DNA of 9,372 nucleotides from a bacterium (GTDB lineage: Bacteria > Ratteibacteria > UBA8468). A program made the translations under genes and the position numbers. The stretch covers positions 1-9,372 of the forward strand of contig DAOVGU010000241.1 of the NCBI GenBank assembly GCA_030672255.1. Reading direction: 5' to 3'. Positions within the stretch are counted from its first letter, which is position 1; every line of letters starts with the position of its first letter. Shown here piece by piece: positions 1 through 6,066 of the stretch. The notes under the pieces are model-generated. The model did no database searches. It was not told the origin of the DNA and saw only the letters and a program-made list of their open reading frames with translations.

Positions 1-69
1 ACATTTCTGGAATTCGTGCAATGGAAGCAGGTCCATTAGTTGCGCAAAAACAATTCGTCCCGTATACAT
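1..69 (-). CDS. IS4-family (DUF4372) transposase, N-terminal fragment
   Basis: Read on the minus strand from an ATG at 67-69, this frame gives 23 residues that include GRIVFAQLMDLLPLHEF before leaving the window. That start (Met, a few residues, then VFAQLM-x-LLP-x-HEF and a basic-Cys pair) is the typical opening of IS4-family transposases with an N-terminal DUF4372 domain. These are DDE enzymes that cut and join the element ends. A near-perfect Shine-Dalgarno, AAAGGAGGGG on the minus strand (plus-strand 74-83), sits 4 bases before the ATG and fixes the start. The catalytic DDE domain is not visible, so it cannot be said whether the copy is intact. A plus-strand frame open across 3-191 is antisense to this region and is not called as a gene. 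Confidence 0.78.
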   Translation of the reverse strand, partial: MYTGRIVFAQLMDLLPLHEFQKC

Positions 70-205
70 TAGCCCCTCCTTTGGTTAATTTAGAGTGGCT
101 ATATTCTACAGGCGAATTCAAGTCGTTTACAAAAATTTTCCGTGAAGATGCTTGTAATTCAAGGGTTTGCAGCATTTTTAGATTAAGTTAACGGGACAGT
201 AGTGA
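1..205 (-). mobile_element. End of an IS4-type insertion sequence, cut by the window edge
   Basis: The minus strand carries the 5' end of a transposase gene (69 down to 1), with a strong ribosome binding site and about 120 bases of leader. The leader ends near an ACGGGACAGTAGTG stretch (191-204) that I take as the element terminus, from memory of related elements. The opposite end and the target duplication are outside the window or not recognisable, so the boundary near 205 is approximate. The element would be transcribed away from the gene run that follows. Confidence is high for the transposase start and moderate for the exact limit. Confidence 0.72.
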
Positions 206-216
206 TTTAGTATATG
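188..216 (+). promoter_or_regulatory. Possible sigma-70-like promoter spanning the IS end
   Basis: TTAACG at 188-193 (4 of 6 matches to the -35 consensus) is followed after exactly 17 bases by TATATG at 211-216 (4 of 6 to the -10 consensus). The first gene of the run starts 30 bases downstream at 246. The -35-like part lies in the putative IS terminus and the -10-like part at or beyond its edge, which is the usual form of a hybrid promoter made by IS insertion. In an A+T-rich stretch such matches occur by chance, so this is only a candidate. Confidence 0.25.
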
Positions 217-245
217 CCACGAGAAATATAACAGGATTCAAGATA

Positions 246-1565
246 ATGAAAGACGTAATGTTTAACGAAGAGAGCAGGAGATATTTTGAGCCTTCTTTGT
301 TTGCAGAGGTAGATTTCAAGACCTTCCAAAAACAGATTTTCAATAAATATAAGGGGAAGAAATCTATTGAATATAATGAAGTTTTAGGTTTTGTTTTGCA
401 AGAAACAGACTATCTTGCCAAAGATTTAGATAAGGTACTAAAAAATATTGGTGTTACAAAAATAAATAACCTAAAACAGAAATATAATCCCTTTTTAAAT
501 TTTCTTAGCCACAATTCGAATTCTTTACTTTTGAGAGAGTCGCCTACCTGCAATTATGGAACTACTTTATTAGAAATGCCAATTACTGCTAAAAAGCCAA
601 AAATTAATTACAAGGAATTTAATCTTATTGATGGCAAAAGAAGATTGTTAGTCAGCCAAATTAATGATGGTTCTATTATTAAACGTTTTGATAAAACACC
701 ATTGCCTAAAAGACTTACTGATGTTATCTGTCCTCATTTTCTTGAACTTAAATGGGCTTATGGTTGTCCTTACGACTGCGCTTGGTGCTACTTAAAGGGA
801 ACTTTTAGATTTCATAATGGCAAGATTCTGCCTGGTTTTAAGGTTAAGGATTTGGATAAAATAAGATTACATGTAGAGGAGTTTCTTGATAAAGTAGATG
901 AGCCAGAGATTCTAAATACAGGGGAAATTGCCGATTCTCTTATGTATGAAAATAGTGCAACTCCATTTTCTAAATTTATAATTCCAATGTTTGAAAAACA
1001 AAAGAAGCATAAGGTATTATTTGTAACAAAGTCTAATAATGTAAAGAATCTTTTAGATATTAATCCTCATAAGCAAGTAATTATAAGTTTTAGTTTGAAC
1101 GCAGATAAGGTTGCAGAGAGATGGGAGAAAGGAGCACCTTCAGTTACCCGGAGAATAGCAGCGGCTGAGAAGTTAATTAAAGCAGGTTATGAAGTTAGGA
1201 TAAGAATTGACCCTATGGTTCCAATTTTAGACTGGAGGAAATACTATATTAATCTTATTGATAGCATTTTTGCTAAATTTGTTCCGGAACGGATTACCTT
1301 AGGTTCTCTGAGGGGACTTCAAAGCACAATTAATGGAACAAGGGGGAAAGGCAAGGATGATTCCTGGATAAAATATTTAACGGAAAGTTCAAATTGGGGC
1401 AAAAAGATTGATTCCAACCTCAGATATAGAACGTATCTTGTAATTATAGAGTACTTAAAAAAAAGATATAATTTCACAGAACTTGCTTTATGCAAGGAGA
1501 CTAAAACAATTTGGCAAAAATTAGGAATGGACTATAAAAAAATCAGATGTAACTGTGTTCGGTGA
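246..1565 (+). CDS. Spore photoproduct lyase-like radical SAM protein, substrate unknown
   Basis: A 439-residue protein with a radical SAM cluster motif CPYDCAWC (Cys174, Cys178, Cys181), which would bind a 4Fe-4S cluster and S-adenosylmethionine. Downstream are a GE-x2-DSL motif (226-232), a VTKS strand (260-263), a SFSLN strand (281-285) and ERIAAAEKL-like and GYEVRIRIDP segments (302-323). This order matches the SplB/COG1533 'DNA repair photolyase' family. About 170 residues precede the cluster, roughly 80 more than in classical spore photoproduct lyase. The cysteine that donates hydrogen in true lyases appears to be replaced in the NTGEIADSL segment, so repair of spore photoproduct is unlikely; the substrate is unknown. 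Extra cysteines end the protein (Cys416, Cys435, Cys437). AGGA at 233-236, 9 bases upstream, supports the ATG at 246; ATG 258 is an alternative. The stop overlaps queH by 4 bases. The gene is visibly more A+T-rich than the ilv genes. Confidence 0.85.
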   Translation: MKDVMFNEESRRYFEPSLFAEVDFKTFQKQIFNKYKGKKSIEYNEVLGFVLQETDYLAKDLDKVLKNIGVTKINNLKQKYNPFLNFLSHNSNSLLLRESPTCNYGTTLLEMPITAKKPKINYKEFNLIDGKRRLLVSQINDGSIIKRFDKTPLPKRLTDVICPHFLELKWAYGCPYDCAWCYLKGTFRFHNGKILPGFKVKDLDKIRLHVEEFLDKVDEPEILNTGEIADSLMYENSATPFSKFIIPMFEKQKKHKVLFVTKSNNVKNLLDINPHKQVIISFSLNADKVAERWEKGAPSVTRRIAAAEKLIKAGYEVRIRIDPMVPILDWRKYYINLIDSIFAKFVPERITLGSLRGLQSTINGTRGKGKDDSWIKYLTESSNWGKKIDSNLRYRTYLVIIEYLKKRYNFTELALCKETKTIWQKLGMDYKKIRCNCVR

Positions 1566-2137
1566 AAATAAAAAAAATACTTTTGCATATTTGTTGTGGC
1601 GGATGTGCCTGTTACCCTTATAAAAAACTGAAAGAGGAAGGTTTTGAGGTGATAGGTTTTTGGTATAACCCTAATATTCAACCTTATCAAGAGTACCGGA
1701 GAAGGTTGATGGCTACAGGATATTTTGCTCAAGCTACCTCTCTAAGATTAATTACCGATACGGAGTACCCTTTGAAAGATTTTTTAAAAGGAATTTTAGC
1801 CAAGGATGCAGTCGAGAAGGTTCGTTGTAGCTTTTGCTATGAGATAAGAATGGAAAGAGCAGCAAAAATAGCAAAGGAAAGAGGACTTGACTATTTCACA
1901 ACAACCTTACTTTATAGTAAGTTTCAGCAACACAATTTGATTAAAAGGATCGGGGAGAGATTAGGTGAGAAATATGATGTAAATTTTTATTATGAGGATT
2001 TTCGGAAAGGCTGGAAGGAAGGAATTACAATAAGTAAAAAAATGGACCTCTATCGTCAACAATACTGTGGCTGTATCTTCAGTGAAAAGGAAAGATTTGA
2101 TTTTTCAGGCGAAAGTAGTATAATAAAAAAGTTATGA
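1562..2137 (+). CDS. queH: Epoxyqueuosine reductase QueH
   Basis: QueH (formerly DUF208) reduces epoxyqueuosine to queuosine at tRNA position 34, the last step of queuosine synthesis. It is the cobalamin-independent counterpart of QueG. The 191-residue protein shows the family signature HICCGGCACYP (9-19), then RCSFCYEIR (88-96) and YCGCIFS (168-174). The paired cysteines 11/12 and 89/92 are those expected to hold the iron-sulfur centre, and 169/171 are also family-typical. Length is normal for the family. The start is GTG at 1562, coupled to the upstream stop by a GTGA overlap; the protein begins MKIKKILLH directly before the first motif, so no earlier start is needed. The stop overlaps ilvB by 4 bases (ATGA). 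No other queuosine genes are present, so the link to the radical SAM gene is context only. Confidence 0.93.
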   Translation: MKIKKILLHICCGGCACYPYKKLKEEGFEVIGFWYNPNIQPYQEYRRRLMATGYFAQATSLRLITDTEYPLKDFLKGILAKDAVEKVRCSFCYEIRMERAAKIAKERGLDYFTTTLLYSKFQQHNLIKRIGERLGEKYDVNFYYEDFRKGWKEGITISKKMDLYRQQYCGCIFSEKERFDFSGESSIIKKL

Positions 2138-3801
2138 CAGGAGCAGAGATTGTAGTTGAAGCATTAAAAAGAGAAAAGGTAGAGGTAGTCTTCGGGATTT
2201 TGGGGGGAGCGCTATTGCCGCTTTTTGATGTCCTCTATAAGAAAGAACTGAAGTTTATTCTTACCAGGCATGAACAGGCGGCTGCCCATATGGCAGATGG
2301 ATACGCGCGCGCTACCGGAAAGGTAGGGGTCTGTCTTGCCACTTCAGGTCCCGGAGCAACCAATCTTGTTACCGGTATTGCCACCGCCTATATGGATTCC
2401 ATTCCTCTGGTTGCCATTACCGGACAGGTGGCTACCCCCCTTATTGGAAATGATGCTTTTCAGGAGGCAGATACCACAGGGATCACAAGGCCAATTACCA
2501 AATACAATTACCTTGTTAAGGATGTAAAAGATTTGGCGAGGACAATAAAGGAGGCATTCTATTTAGCCTCTTCCGGAAGACCCGGTCCGATCTTGATTGA
2601 TCTACCGGTTGATGTCCAGAGGGGAGAAACAAAATACCATTATCCGGAGGAAATCAAGATACGGACCTATAAGCCCACCATCGCTGGTCATCCTCTTCAG
2701 ATAGAAAAGGCGGCTGCCCTAATTAAAAAAAGTAAACAACCGGTTATCTATGCTGGTGGGGGAGTGATTCTCTCAGGTGGAGCAGACCAATTAGAAAAAT
2801 TAGCCGAGATTACCAGGATTCCTGTCACAATGACCCTTTTGGGTCTGGGAGGTTTCTCCGGGGAGCATTCCCTTTCTTTGGGAATGCTGGGGATGCATGG
2901 GACAAGGTATGCCAACTATGCGGTGATGGAATCAGACCTGATCATTGCCGTCGGAGCAAGGTTTGATGACAGGGTTACCGGAAAAATTGAGACATTTGCT
3001 CCCAATGCTAAAATTATTCATATTGATATTGACCCTTCGGCCATCAGCAAGAATGTGAAGGTAGATATTCCTATTGTAGGAGATGCCAGGAGTATTCTGG
3101 AGGAGTTGATTAAAGAAGTAAAACCCCTATCTTTAGAAAATTGGCATAAGAAGATTAAGGAATGGAAAACGAAATATCCGGTTACCTATCAAGATGATGA
3201 TAAACTTCGGCCCCAGTATGTGGTGGAGCAAATCTACCACCTCACCAAAGGAAAGGCGATAATTACCACTGAGGTGGGACAAAATCAGATGTGGGCAGCC
3301 CAATTCTATAGATATAATAGACCACGTACCTTTCTCTCCTCGGGTGGTTTGGGAACGATGGGTTACGGTTTTCCGGCAGCAATTGGTGCCCAGGTTGGCT
3401 GTCCAAAAAGCATAGTCTTTGATATTGCCGGGGACGGGAGCTTTCAGATGAATATTCAGGAACTTACCACCGCTGTCCTCAACCATATTCCCGTAAAAAT
3501 AGCTATTCTTAATAATGGCTATTTAGGAATGGTGAGGCAGTGGCAGGAACTCTTTTATGGGAAACGGTATTCCTATACCGATCTTGGTGGAGGACCTGAC
3601 TTTGTGAAGGTGGCCGAGGCATTTGGCGCAAAAGGGATAAGGGTTAATAAAAAGTCAGAGGTTAAGCCTGCGATTGAAAAGGCAATAGAGGAAAAGAAGT
3701 TACCGGTGGTGATTGACTTCAGGGTTGAGCCGGAAGAAAATGTCTTTCCCATGGTTCCGGCCGGAGCATCCTTAAATCAGATGATCGGAGGACTTGCGTG
3801 A
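2134..3801 (+). CDS. ilvB: Acetolactate synthase, large (catalytic) subunit
   Basis: A thiamine-diphosphate enzyme of the cytoplasm that condenses two pyruvates to 2-acetolactate, or pyruvate with 2-oxobutyrate, committing carbon to valine, leucine and isoleucine. The 555 residues cover all three domains: N-terminal TPP-pyrimidine domain (about 1-165) with catalytic Glu47 in RHEQAAAHMADGYARATGK; central FAD-binding-like domain (about 190-325); and C-terminal TPP-diphosphate domain (about 375-525) with GDGSFQMN (433-440) through NNGYLGMVRQWQ (460-471). FQEADTTGITRPITKYN (109-125) is characteristic of acetolactate synthase rather than other TPP enzymes. The usual YPGG near residue 22 reads ILGG, a mild variant. 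Start ATG 2134 overlaps the queH stop. The stop (3799-3801) lies 7 bases before a palindromic element that separates it from its partner ilvN. No T-box or leader is visible before it. Confidence 0.96.
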   Translation: MTGAEIVVEALKREKVEVVFGILGGALLPLFDVLYKKELKFILTRHEQAAAHMADGYARATGKVGVCLATSGPGATNLVTGIATAYMDSIPLVAITGQVATPLIGNDAFQEADTTGITRPITKYNYLVKDVKDLARTIKEAFYLASSGRPGPILIDLPVDVQRGETKYHYPEEIKIRTYKPTIAGHPLQIEKAAALIKKSKQPVIYAGGGVILSGGADQLEKLAEITRIPVTMTLLGLGGFSGEHSLSLGMLGMHGTRYANYAVMESDLIIAVGARFDDRVTGKIETFAPNAKIIHIDIDPSAISKNVKVDIPIVGDARSILEELIKEVKPLSLENWHKKIKEWKTKYPVTYQDDDKLRPQYVVEQIYHLTKGKAIITTEVGQNQMWAAQFYRYNRPRTFLSSGGLGTMGYGFPAAIGAQVGCPKSIVFDIAGDGSFQMNIQELTTAVLNHIPVKIAILNNGYLGMVRQWQELFYGKRYSYTDLGGGPDFVKVAEAFGAKGIRVNKKSEVKPAIEKAIEEKKLPVVIDFRVEPEENVFPMVPAGASLNQMIGGLA

Positions 3802-3808
3802 GCTCCTA

Positions 3809-3879
3809 TGTCGTTCTGAGGCATAGCCGAAGAATCTCATCTGTAGTATGAGACCCTTCGCCAAAGGCTCGGGGTGACA
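3809..3879. repeat. Imperfect palindromic element between ilvB and ilvN
   Basis: Two 31-base arms (3809-3839 and 3849-3879) pair around a 9-base centre. The outer ends are TGTC and GACA. I count 21 matching positions, and several of the mismatches are T/C or G/A changes that still allow G-U pairs in RNA. The core blocks are CCGAAGAATCTCA on the left and TGAGACCCTTCGCC on the right. It looks like a small non-coding, MITE-like element of a type common in uncultured bacteria. It fills almost the whole gap between two genes that are normally adjacent. Confidence 0.8.
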
Positions 3880-3889
3880 CTTCGTGTCA
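3875..3889 (+). repeat. Perfect 6-bp hairpin next to the ilvN start
   Basis: TGACAC (3875-3880), a TTC loop and GTGTCA (3884-3889) form a perfect hairpin directly after GGGG at 3871-3874. It overlaps the end of the palindromic element and stops 3 bases before the ilvN ATG at 3893. The alternative in-frame GTG at 3884 is the first codon of the right arm. Folding would affect access to the ribosome binding region. Confidence 0.5.
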
Positions 3890-3892
3890 ATT

Positions 3893-4387
3893 ATGGAAGA
3901 GAAAAAGCATATTATTTCAGTGACGGTGGAGAATAGGTTCGGGGTTTTAGCCAGGGTTGCCGGACTCTTTTCTGCCCGGGGCTTTAATATTGATTCCCTT
4001 TCGGTTGCTGAAACAGAAGACCCAACCGTCTCCCAGATGACTATTGGAGTGAAAGGAAATGAGAGAATATTAGAACAAATCATTAAACAACTGAATAAAC
4101 TTATTGATGTAATAAAGGTTCAGGATTTGACCAGTTTCGATCACTTAGAGCGGGAGTTGATTTTAATTAGAGTTAATGCTACTAATCGGGCCAATATTAT
4201 GAAGATCGTGGAGATCTTTGGTAGTCAGGTGATTGATGTTGGTCAAAAAAGTGTAGTTATAGAACTTATCGGCGATTCTCATCGGATACAGATGATGTTA
4301 AAGTTGTTGCGACCCTTTGGAATTAAGGAAATTATCAGAACAGGAAAAGTAGGGATAAGAAAGACGAGGGAGAAAAATAATGGCTAA
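3893..4387 (+). CDS. ilvN: Acetolactate synthase, small regulatory subunit
   Basis: The regulatory partner of IlvB; in this family it raises catalytic activity and carries valine feedback inhibition. From ATG 3893 it is 164 residues, the normal length of the IlvH/IlvN long form. An N-terminal ACT domain starts at HIISVTVENRFGVLARVAGL (6-25) and continues through FNIDSLSVAETEDPTVSQM. A second ACT-like domain (about 80-160) contains ERELILIRVNA and the IEIFGSQVIDVG-like stretch. The ATG fits the family start but has no Shine-Dalgarno at normal distance; an in-frame GTG at 3884, 7 bases after GGGGTG-type sequence, is an alternative adding three residues. Both lie at the edge of a palindromic repeat, so initiation may have been reshaped by it. 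The 3' end overlaps ilvC by 8 bases. Confidence 0.93.
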   Translation: MEEKKHIISVTVENRFGVLARVAGLFSARGFNIDSLSVAETEDPTVSQMTIGVKGNERILEQIIKQLNKLIDVIKVQDLTSFDHLERELILIRVNATNRANIMKIVEIFGSQVIDVGQKSVVIELIGDSHRIQMMLKLLRPFGIKEIIRTGKVGIRKTREKNNG

Positions 4388-5366
4388 AATCTATTATGAG
4401 AAGGATGCGGACTTAAAGGCATTGAAAGGAAAAAAAGTGGCAATTATAGGCTATGGGATTCAGGGAAGAGGCCAGGCATTGAATCTCAGGGATAGCGGAG
4501 TAGATGTTGTTGTAAGCGAATTAAAAGGAACAAGAAATTACCAGAATGCCATAGATGATGGATTTAAATCGGTTCCGGCAGATGAGGCCGCAAAAGCTGG
4601 AGATATTATCCAGATTTTAACTCAGGACCACATTCAGGCCGAGGTCTTTAAACAAATTTTGCCTCATCTTAAGGAAGGGAATGGTTTGATGTTCTCCCAT
4701 GGCTTTTCCATTCATTTTGGCCAGATCATTCCTCCAGGGAATATTGATGTCTTTATGATTGCTCCCAAAGGGCCAGGCTCTTTGGTGCGACAGATGTATT
4801 TAGAGAAGAAAGGGGTTCCCTGCTTAGTTGCTATCTATCAGAACTATACCGGAAAAGCTCTTTCTCTTGCTCTTGCCTATGCAAAGGCGATTGGTGGAGC
4901 AAAGGCAGGTGTAGTGGAGACAACGTTTAAGGAAGAAACGGAGACCGACCTTTTTGGGGAACAGACGGTGCTCTGTGGTGGTGTTACCGCTTTAATTAAG
5001 GCCGGATTTGAAACTTTAGTGGAGGCGGGTTATCAACCAGAGATTGCCTACTTCGAGACCTGCCATGAGTTAAAGTTAATCGTTGATCTCATCAATGAAA
5101 AGGGAATTCAGGGAATGAGGAAAGGGGTGAGTGATACCGCGGAGTATGGAGATTTAACCCGAGGCCCGCGGGTGATTAATGAAAATGTGAAAAAGGAGAT
5201 GAAAAAAATTTTAGCCGAGGTTCAATCAGGGGAGTTTGCTAAAGAATGGATTTCGGAGAATCAGGTGGGAAGACCGGTCTATAATAGCCTTTCAGCGAAG
5301 GATAGGGTTCACCCCGTAGAGGTTGTCGGGAAGAAGTTAAGAGCGATGATGCCCTGGTTGAAGTGA
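4380..5366 (+). CDS. ilvC: Ketol-acid reductoisomerase, class I, possibly NADH-preferring
   Basis: Converts 2-acetolactate (or 2-aceto-2-hydroxybutyrate) to the dihydroxy acid by Mg-dependent alkyl shift and NAD(P)H reduction. The 328 residues match the short class I form. The Rossmann motif is GYGIQG (24-29). The catalytic and metal-binding set is complete at canonical positions: His107, Lys130, Asp190 and Glu194 in ETETDLFGEQ, Glu226, Glu230 and Ser251. The knotted C-terminal domain ends in the typical KKLRAMMPWLK. The cofactor loop after the second strand reads VVVSELKGTRNY (43-54). The arginine and serine that usually contact the NADPH 2'-phosphate (LRKGSKS-type loops) are replaced by Leu and Asn, and a Glu sits at the strand end, suggesting NADH use. 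The start overlaps ilvN by 8 bases and the stop overlaps thpR by 4. Confidence 0.96.
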   Translation: MAKIYYEKDADLKALKGKKVAIIGYGIQGRGQALNLRDSGVDVVVSELKGTRNYQNAIDDGFKSVPADEAAKAGDIIQILTQDHIQAEVFKQILPHLKEGNGLMFSHGFSIHFGQIIPPGNIDVFMIAPKGPGSLVRQMYLEKKGVPCLVAIYQNYTGKALSLALAYAKAIGGAKAGVVETTFKEETETDLFGEQTVLCGGVTALIKAGFETLVEAGYQPEIAYFETCHELKLIVDLINEKGIQGMRKGVSDTAEYGDLTRGPRVINENVKKEMKKILAEVQSGEFAKEWISENQVGRPVYNSLSAKDRVHPVEVVGKKLRAMMPWLK

Positions 5367-5932
5367 GGACATTTATCAGTATAGAAATTCCTCAGGAAGG
5401 AAAGAAAAAGTTTTTAGCGATAGAGAACTTTCTCAGAGATAGGACTCTTGCGCTAAAATTGGTAAAAATAGAGAATCTGCATCTTACCTTGAAATTTCTG
5501 GGAGAAATTTCAGAAGAAAGATTAGAGGAGATAATTAAAAGTTGCCAGATTATTGGGCAAAGGTTTTCGCCATTTTCTTTAAGTTTTAAAGGTATTGGCA
5601 TCTTTCCCAACATAAAAAGAGCCAGGGTTATCTGGGCCGGGGTAGAGGAGGGAACCGAGAGTTTAAAAAAGATGAGTAAACTCCTTGAGGAAGAATTGGA
5701 GAAAAGAGGCTTTCCTGCTGAAAAAAGGGAATTTCAATGCCATCTCACATTAGCGAGGGTGAAAAGATTAAGGGAAGGTAGAGAGGTATTAGAAGATTTA
5801 ATCAAAAAATTCAGAGAGCATCAATTCTGTTCATTTTGGGTTGATAGCCTGAATATAATGAAGAGCGAACTTAAAAAGGAAGGAGCAAGCTATACTGTTC
5901 TGGAAGAGATTAAGTTGACAGGACGCAGATGA
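5363..5932 (+). CDS. thpR: RNA 2',3'-cyclic phosphodiesterase (LigT/ThpR, 2H family)
   Basis: A 189-residue cytoplasmic 2H phosphoesterase. Family members hydrolyse RNA 2',3'-cyclic phosphates to 2'-phosphates and can show ligase activity in vitro; the physiological role is unclear. Both catalytic motifs are present: HLTLKFLGE (40-48) and HLTLARVK (127-134), with the usual start RTFISIEIP (2-10) and the C-terminal strand SLNIMKSELKKEGASYTVLE. Length is normal. The start is GTG at 5363, in a GTGA overlap with the ilvC stop, implying translational coupling. The last few codons (about 5921-5932, including the stop) belong to an inverted-repeat arm, so the LTGRR tail is probably repeat-derived. 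thpR next to recA is a common bacterial arrangement, often with cinA, which is absent here. Confidence 0.93.
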   Translation: MRTFISIEIPQEGKKKFLAIENFLRDRTLALKLVKIENLHLTLKFLGEISEERLEEIIKSCQIIGQRFSPFSLSFKGIGIFPNIKRARVIWAGVEEGTESLKKMSKLLEEELEKRGFPAEKREFQCHLTLARVKRLREGREVLEDLIKKFREHQFCSFWVDSLNIMKSELKKEGASYTVLEEIKLTGRR

Positions 5933-5947
5933 CAGCATATCTGTCAT
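5929..5947. repeat. 7-bp inverted repeat with 5-base spacer over the thpR stop
   Basis: ATGACAG (5929-5935), CATAT and CTGTCAT (5941-5947) form a perfect dyad across the thpR stop codon. It lies where the outer repeat arm meets the inner palindrome and may simply reflect two repeats sharing a TGACA end. An operator role cannot be excluded. Confidence 0.4.
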
Positions 5948-6013
5948 TGCGAGCGACTGAAAGGAGTGTGGCAATCCCGTTTTGAGATTGCTTCGGCTAC
6001 GCCTCGCAATGAC
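5943..6013. repeat. Palindromic element with 11-bp perfect terminal repeats
   Basis: GTCATTGCGAG (5943-5953) and CTCGCAATGAC (6003-6013) are perfect 11-base inverted ends. Inside them GCAATC (5971-5976) and GATTGC (5986-5991) pair again. The whole 71 bases can fold as a two-part hairpin or cruciform. A diverged relative with the same GATTGCCAC and CTCGCAATGAC ends occurs at 7287-7328, so the window holds two members of one family. It has no coding capacity and looks like a non-autonomous mobile element. Confidence 0.82.
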
Positions 6014-6019
6014 TATAAT
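6014..6019 (+). promoter_or_regulatory. Possible -10 box for recA
   Basis: A perfect TATAAT directly follows the inner palindrome, 48 bases before the recA start. No good -35 hexamer lies 16-18 bases upstream; TTGCTT at 5988-5993 is 20 bases away, inside the palindrome. No LexA-type operator is seen nearby. If used, the promoter would depend partly on repeat sequence. Low confidence. Confidence 0.25.
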
Positions 6020-6066
6020 ATCTTGTTTTATCCTGATGTTATCTGCGTCCAAAAAGGAGTGATTAA

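Larger units (their letters stand above)
5921..6050. repeat. Outer inverted repeat flanking the thpR-recA gap
   Basis: GGACGCAGATGACA (5921-5934) and TGTTATCTGCGTCC (6037-6050) are inverted copies with one mismatch in 14 bases, and the last 10 bases are perfect. The left arm contains the thpR stop (5930-5932). The right arm ends 5 bases before the recA ribosome binding site. A different palindrome sits between the arms, so the repeats are nested. Confidence 0.75.

Noticed and set aside
3..191. Plus-strand frame open for 62 codons at the window start
   Set aside because: It is antisense to a convincing minus-strand transposase start with a strong Shine-Dalgarno and to its leader; the encoded peptide matches no family I know.
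2100..2140. T-box, leader peptide or riboswitch controlling ilvB
   Set aside because: ilvB overlaps queH by 4 bases, so there is no leader space before it; the only gap in the operon is the palindromic repeat before ilvN.
3133..3486. Long minus-strand frames inside ilvB, htrA and other genes
   Set aside because: They lie antisense within strongly recognised genes, have no recognisable domains, and reflect codon bias of the true frame.
3884..3892. GTG at 3884 as the ilvN start
   Set aside because: It has a GGGGTG-type sequence at better spacing but lies in a hairpin arm and adds residues not expected in the family. Kept only as an alternative to ATG 3893.
5929..5947. LexA (SOS) operator upstream of recA
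   Set aside because: The dyad has ACAG on the left and CTGT on the right, opposite to the CTGT-N8-ACAG form, and no Gram-positive GAAC-N4-GTTC box is seen.
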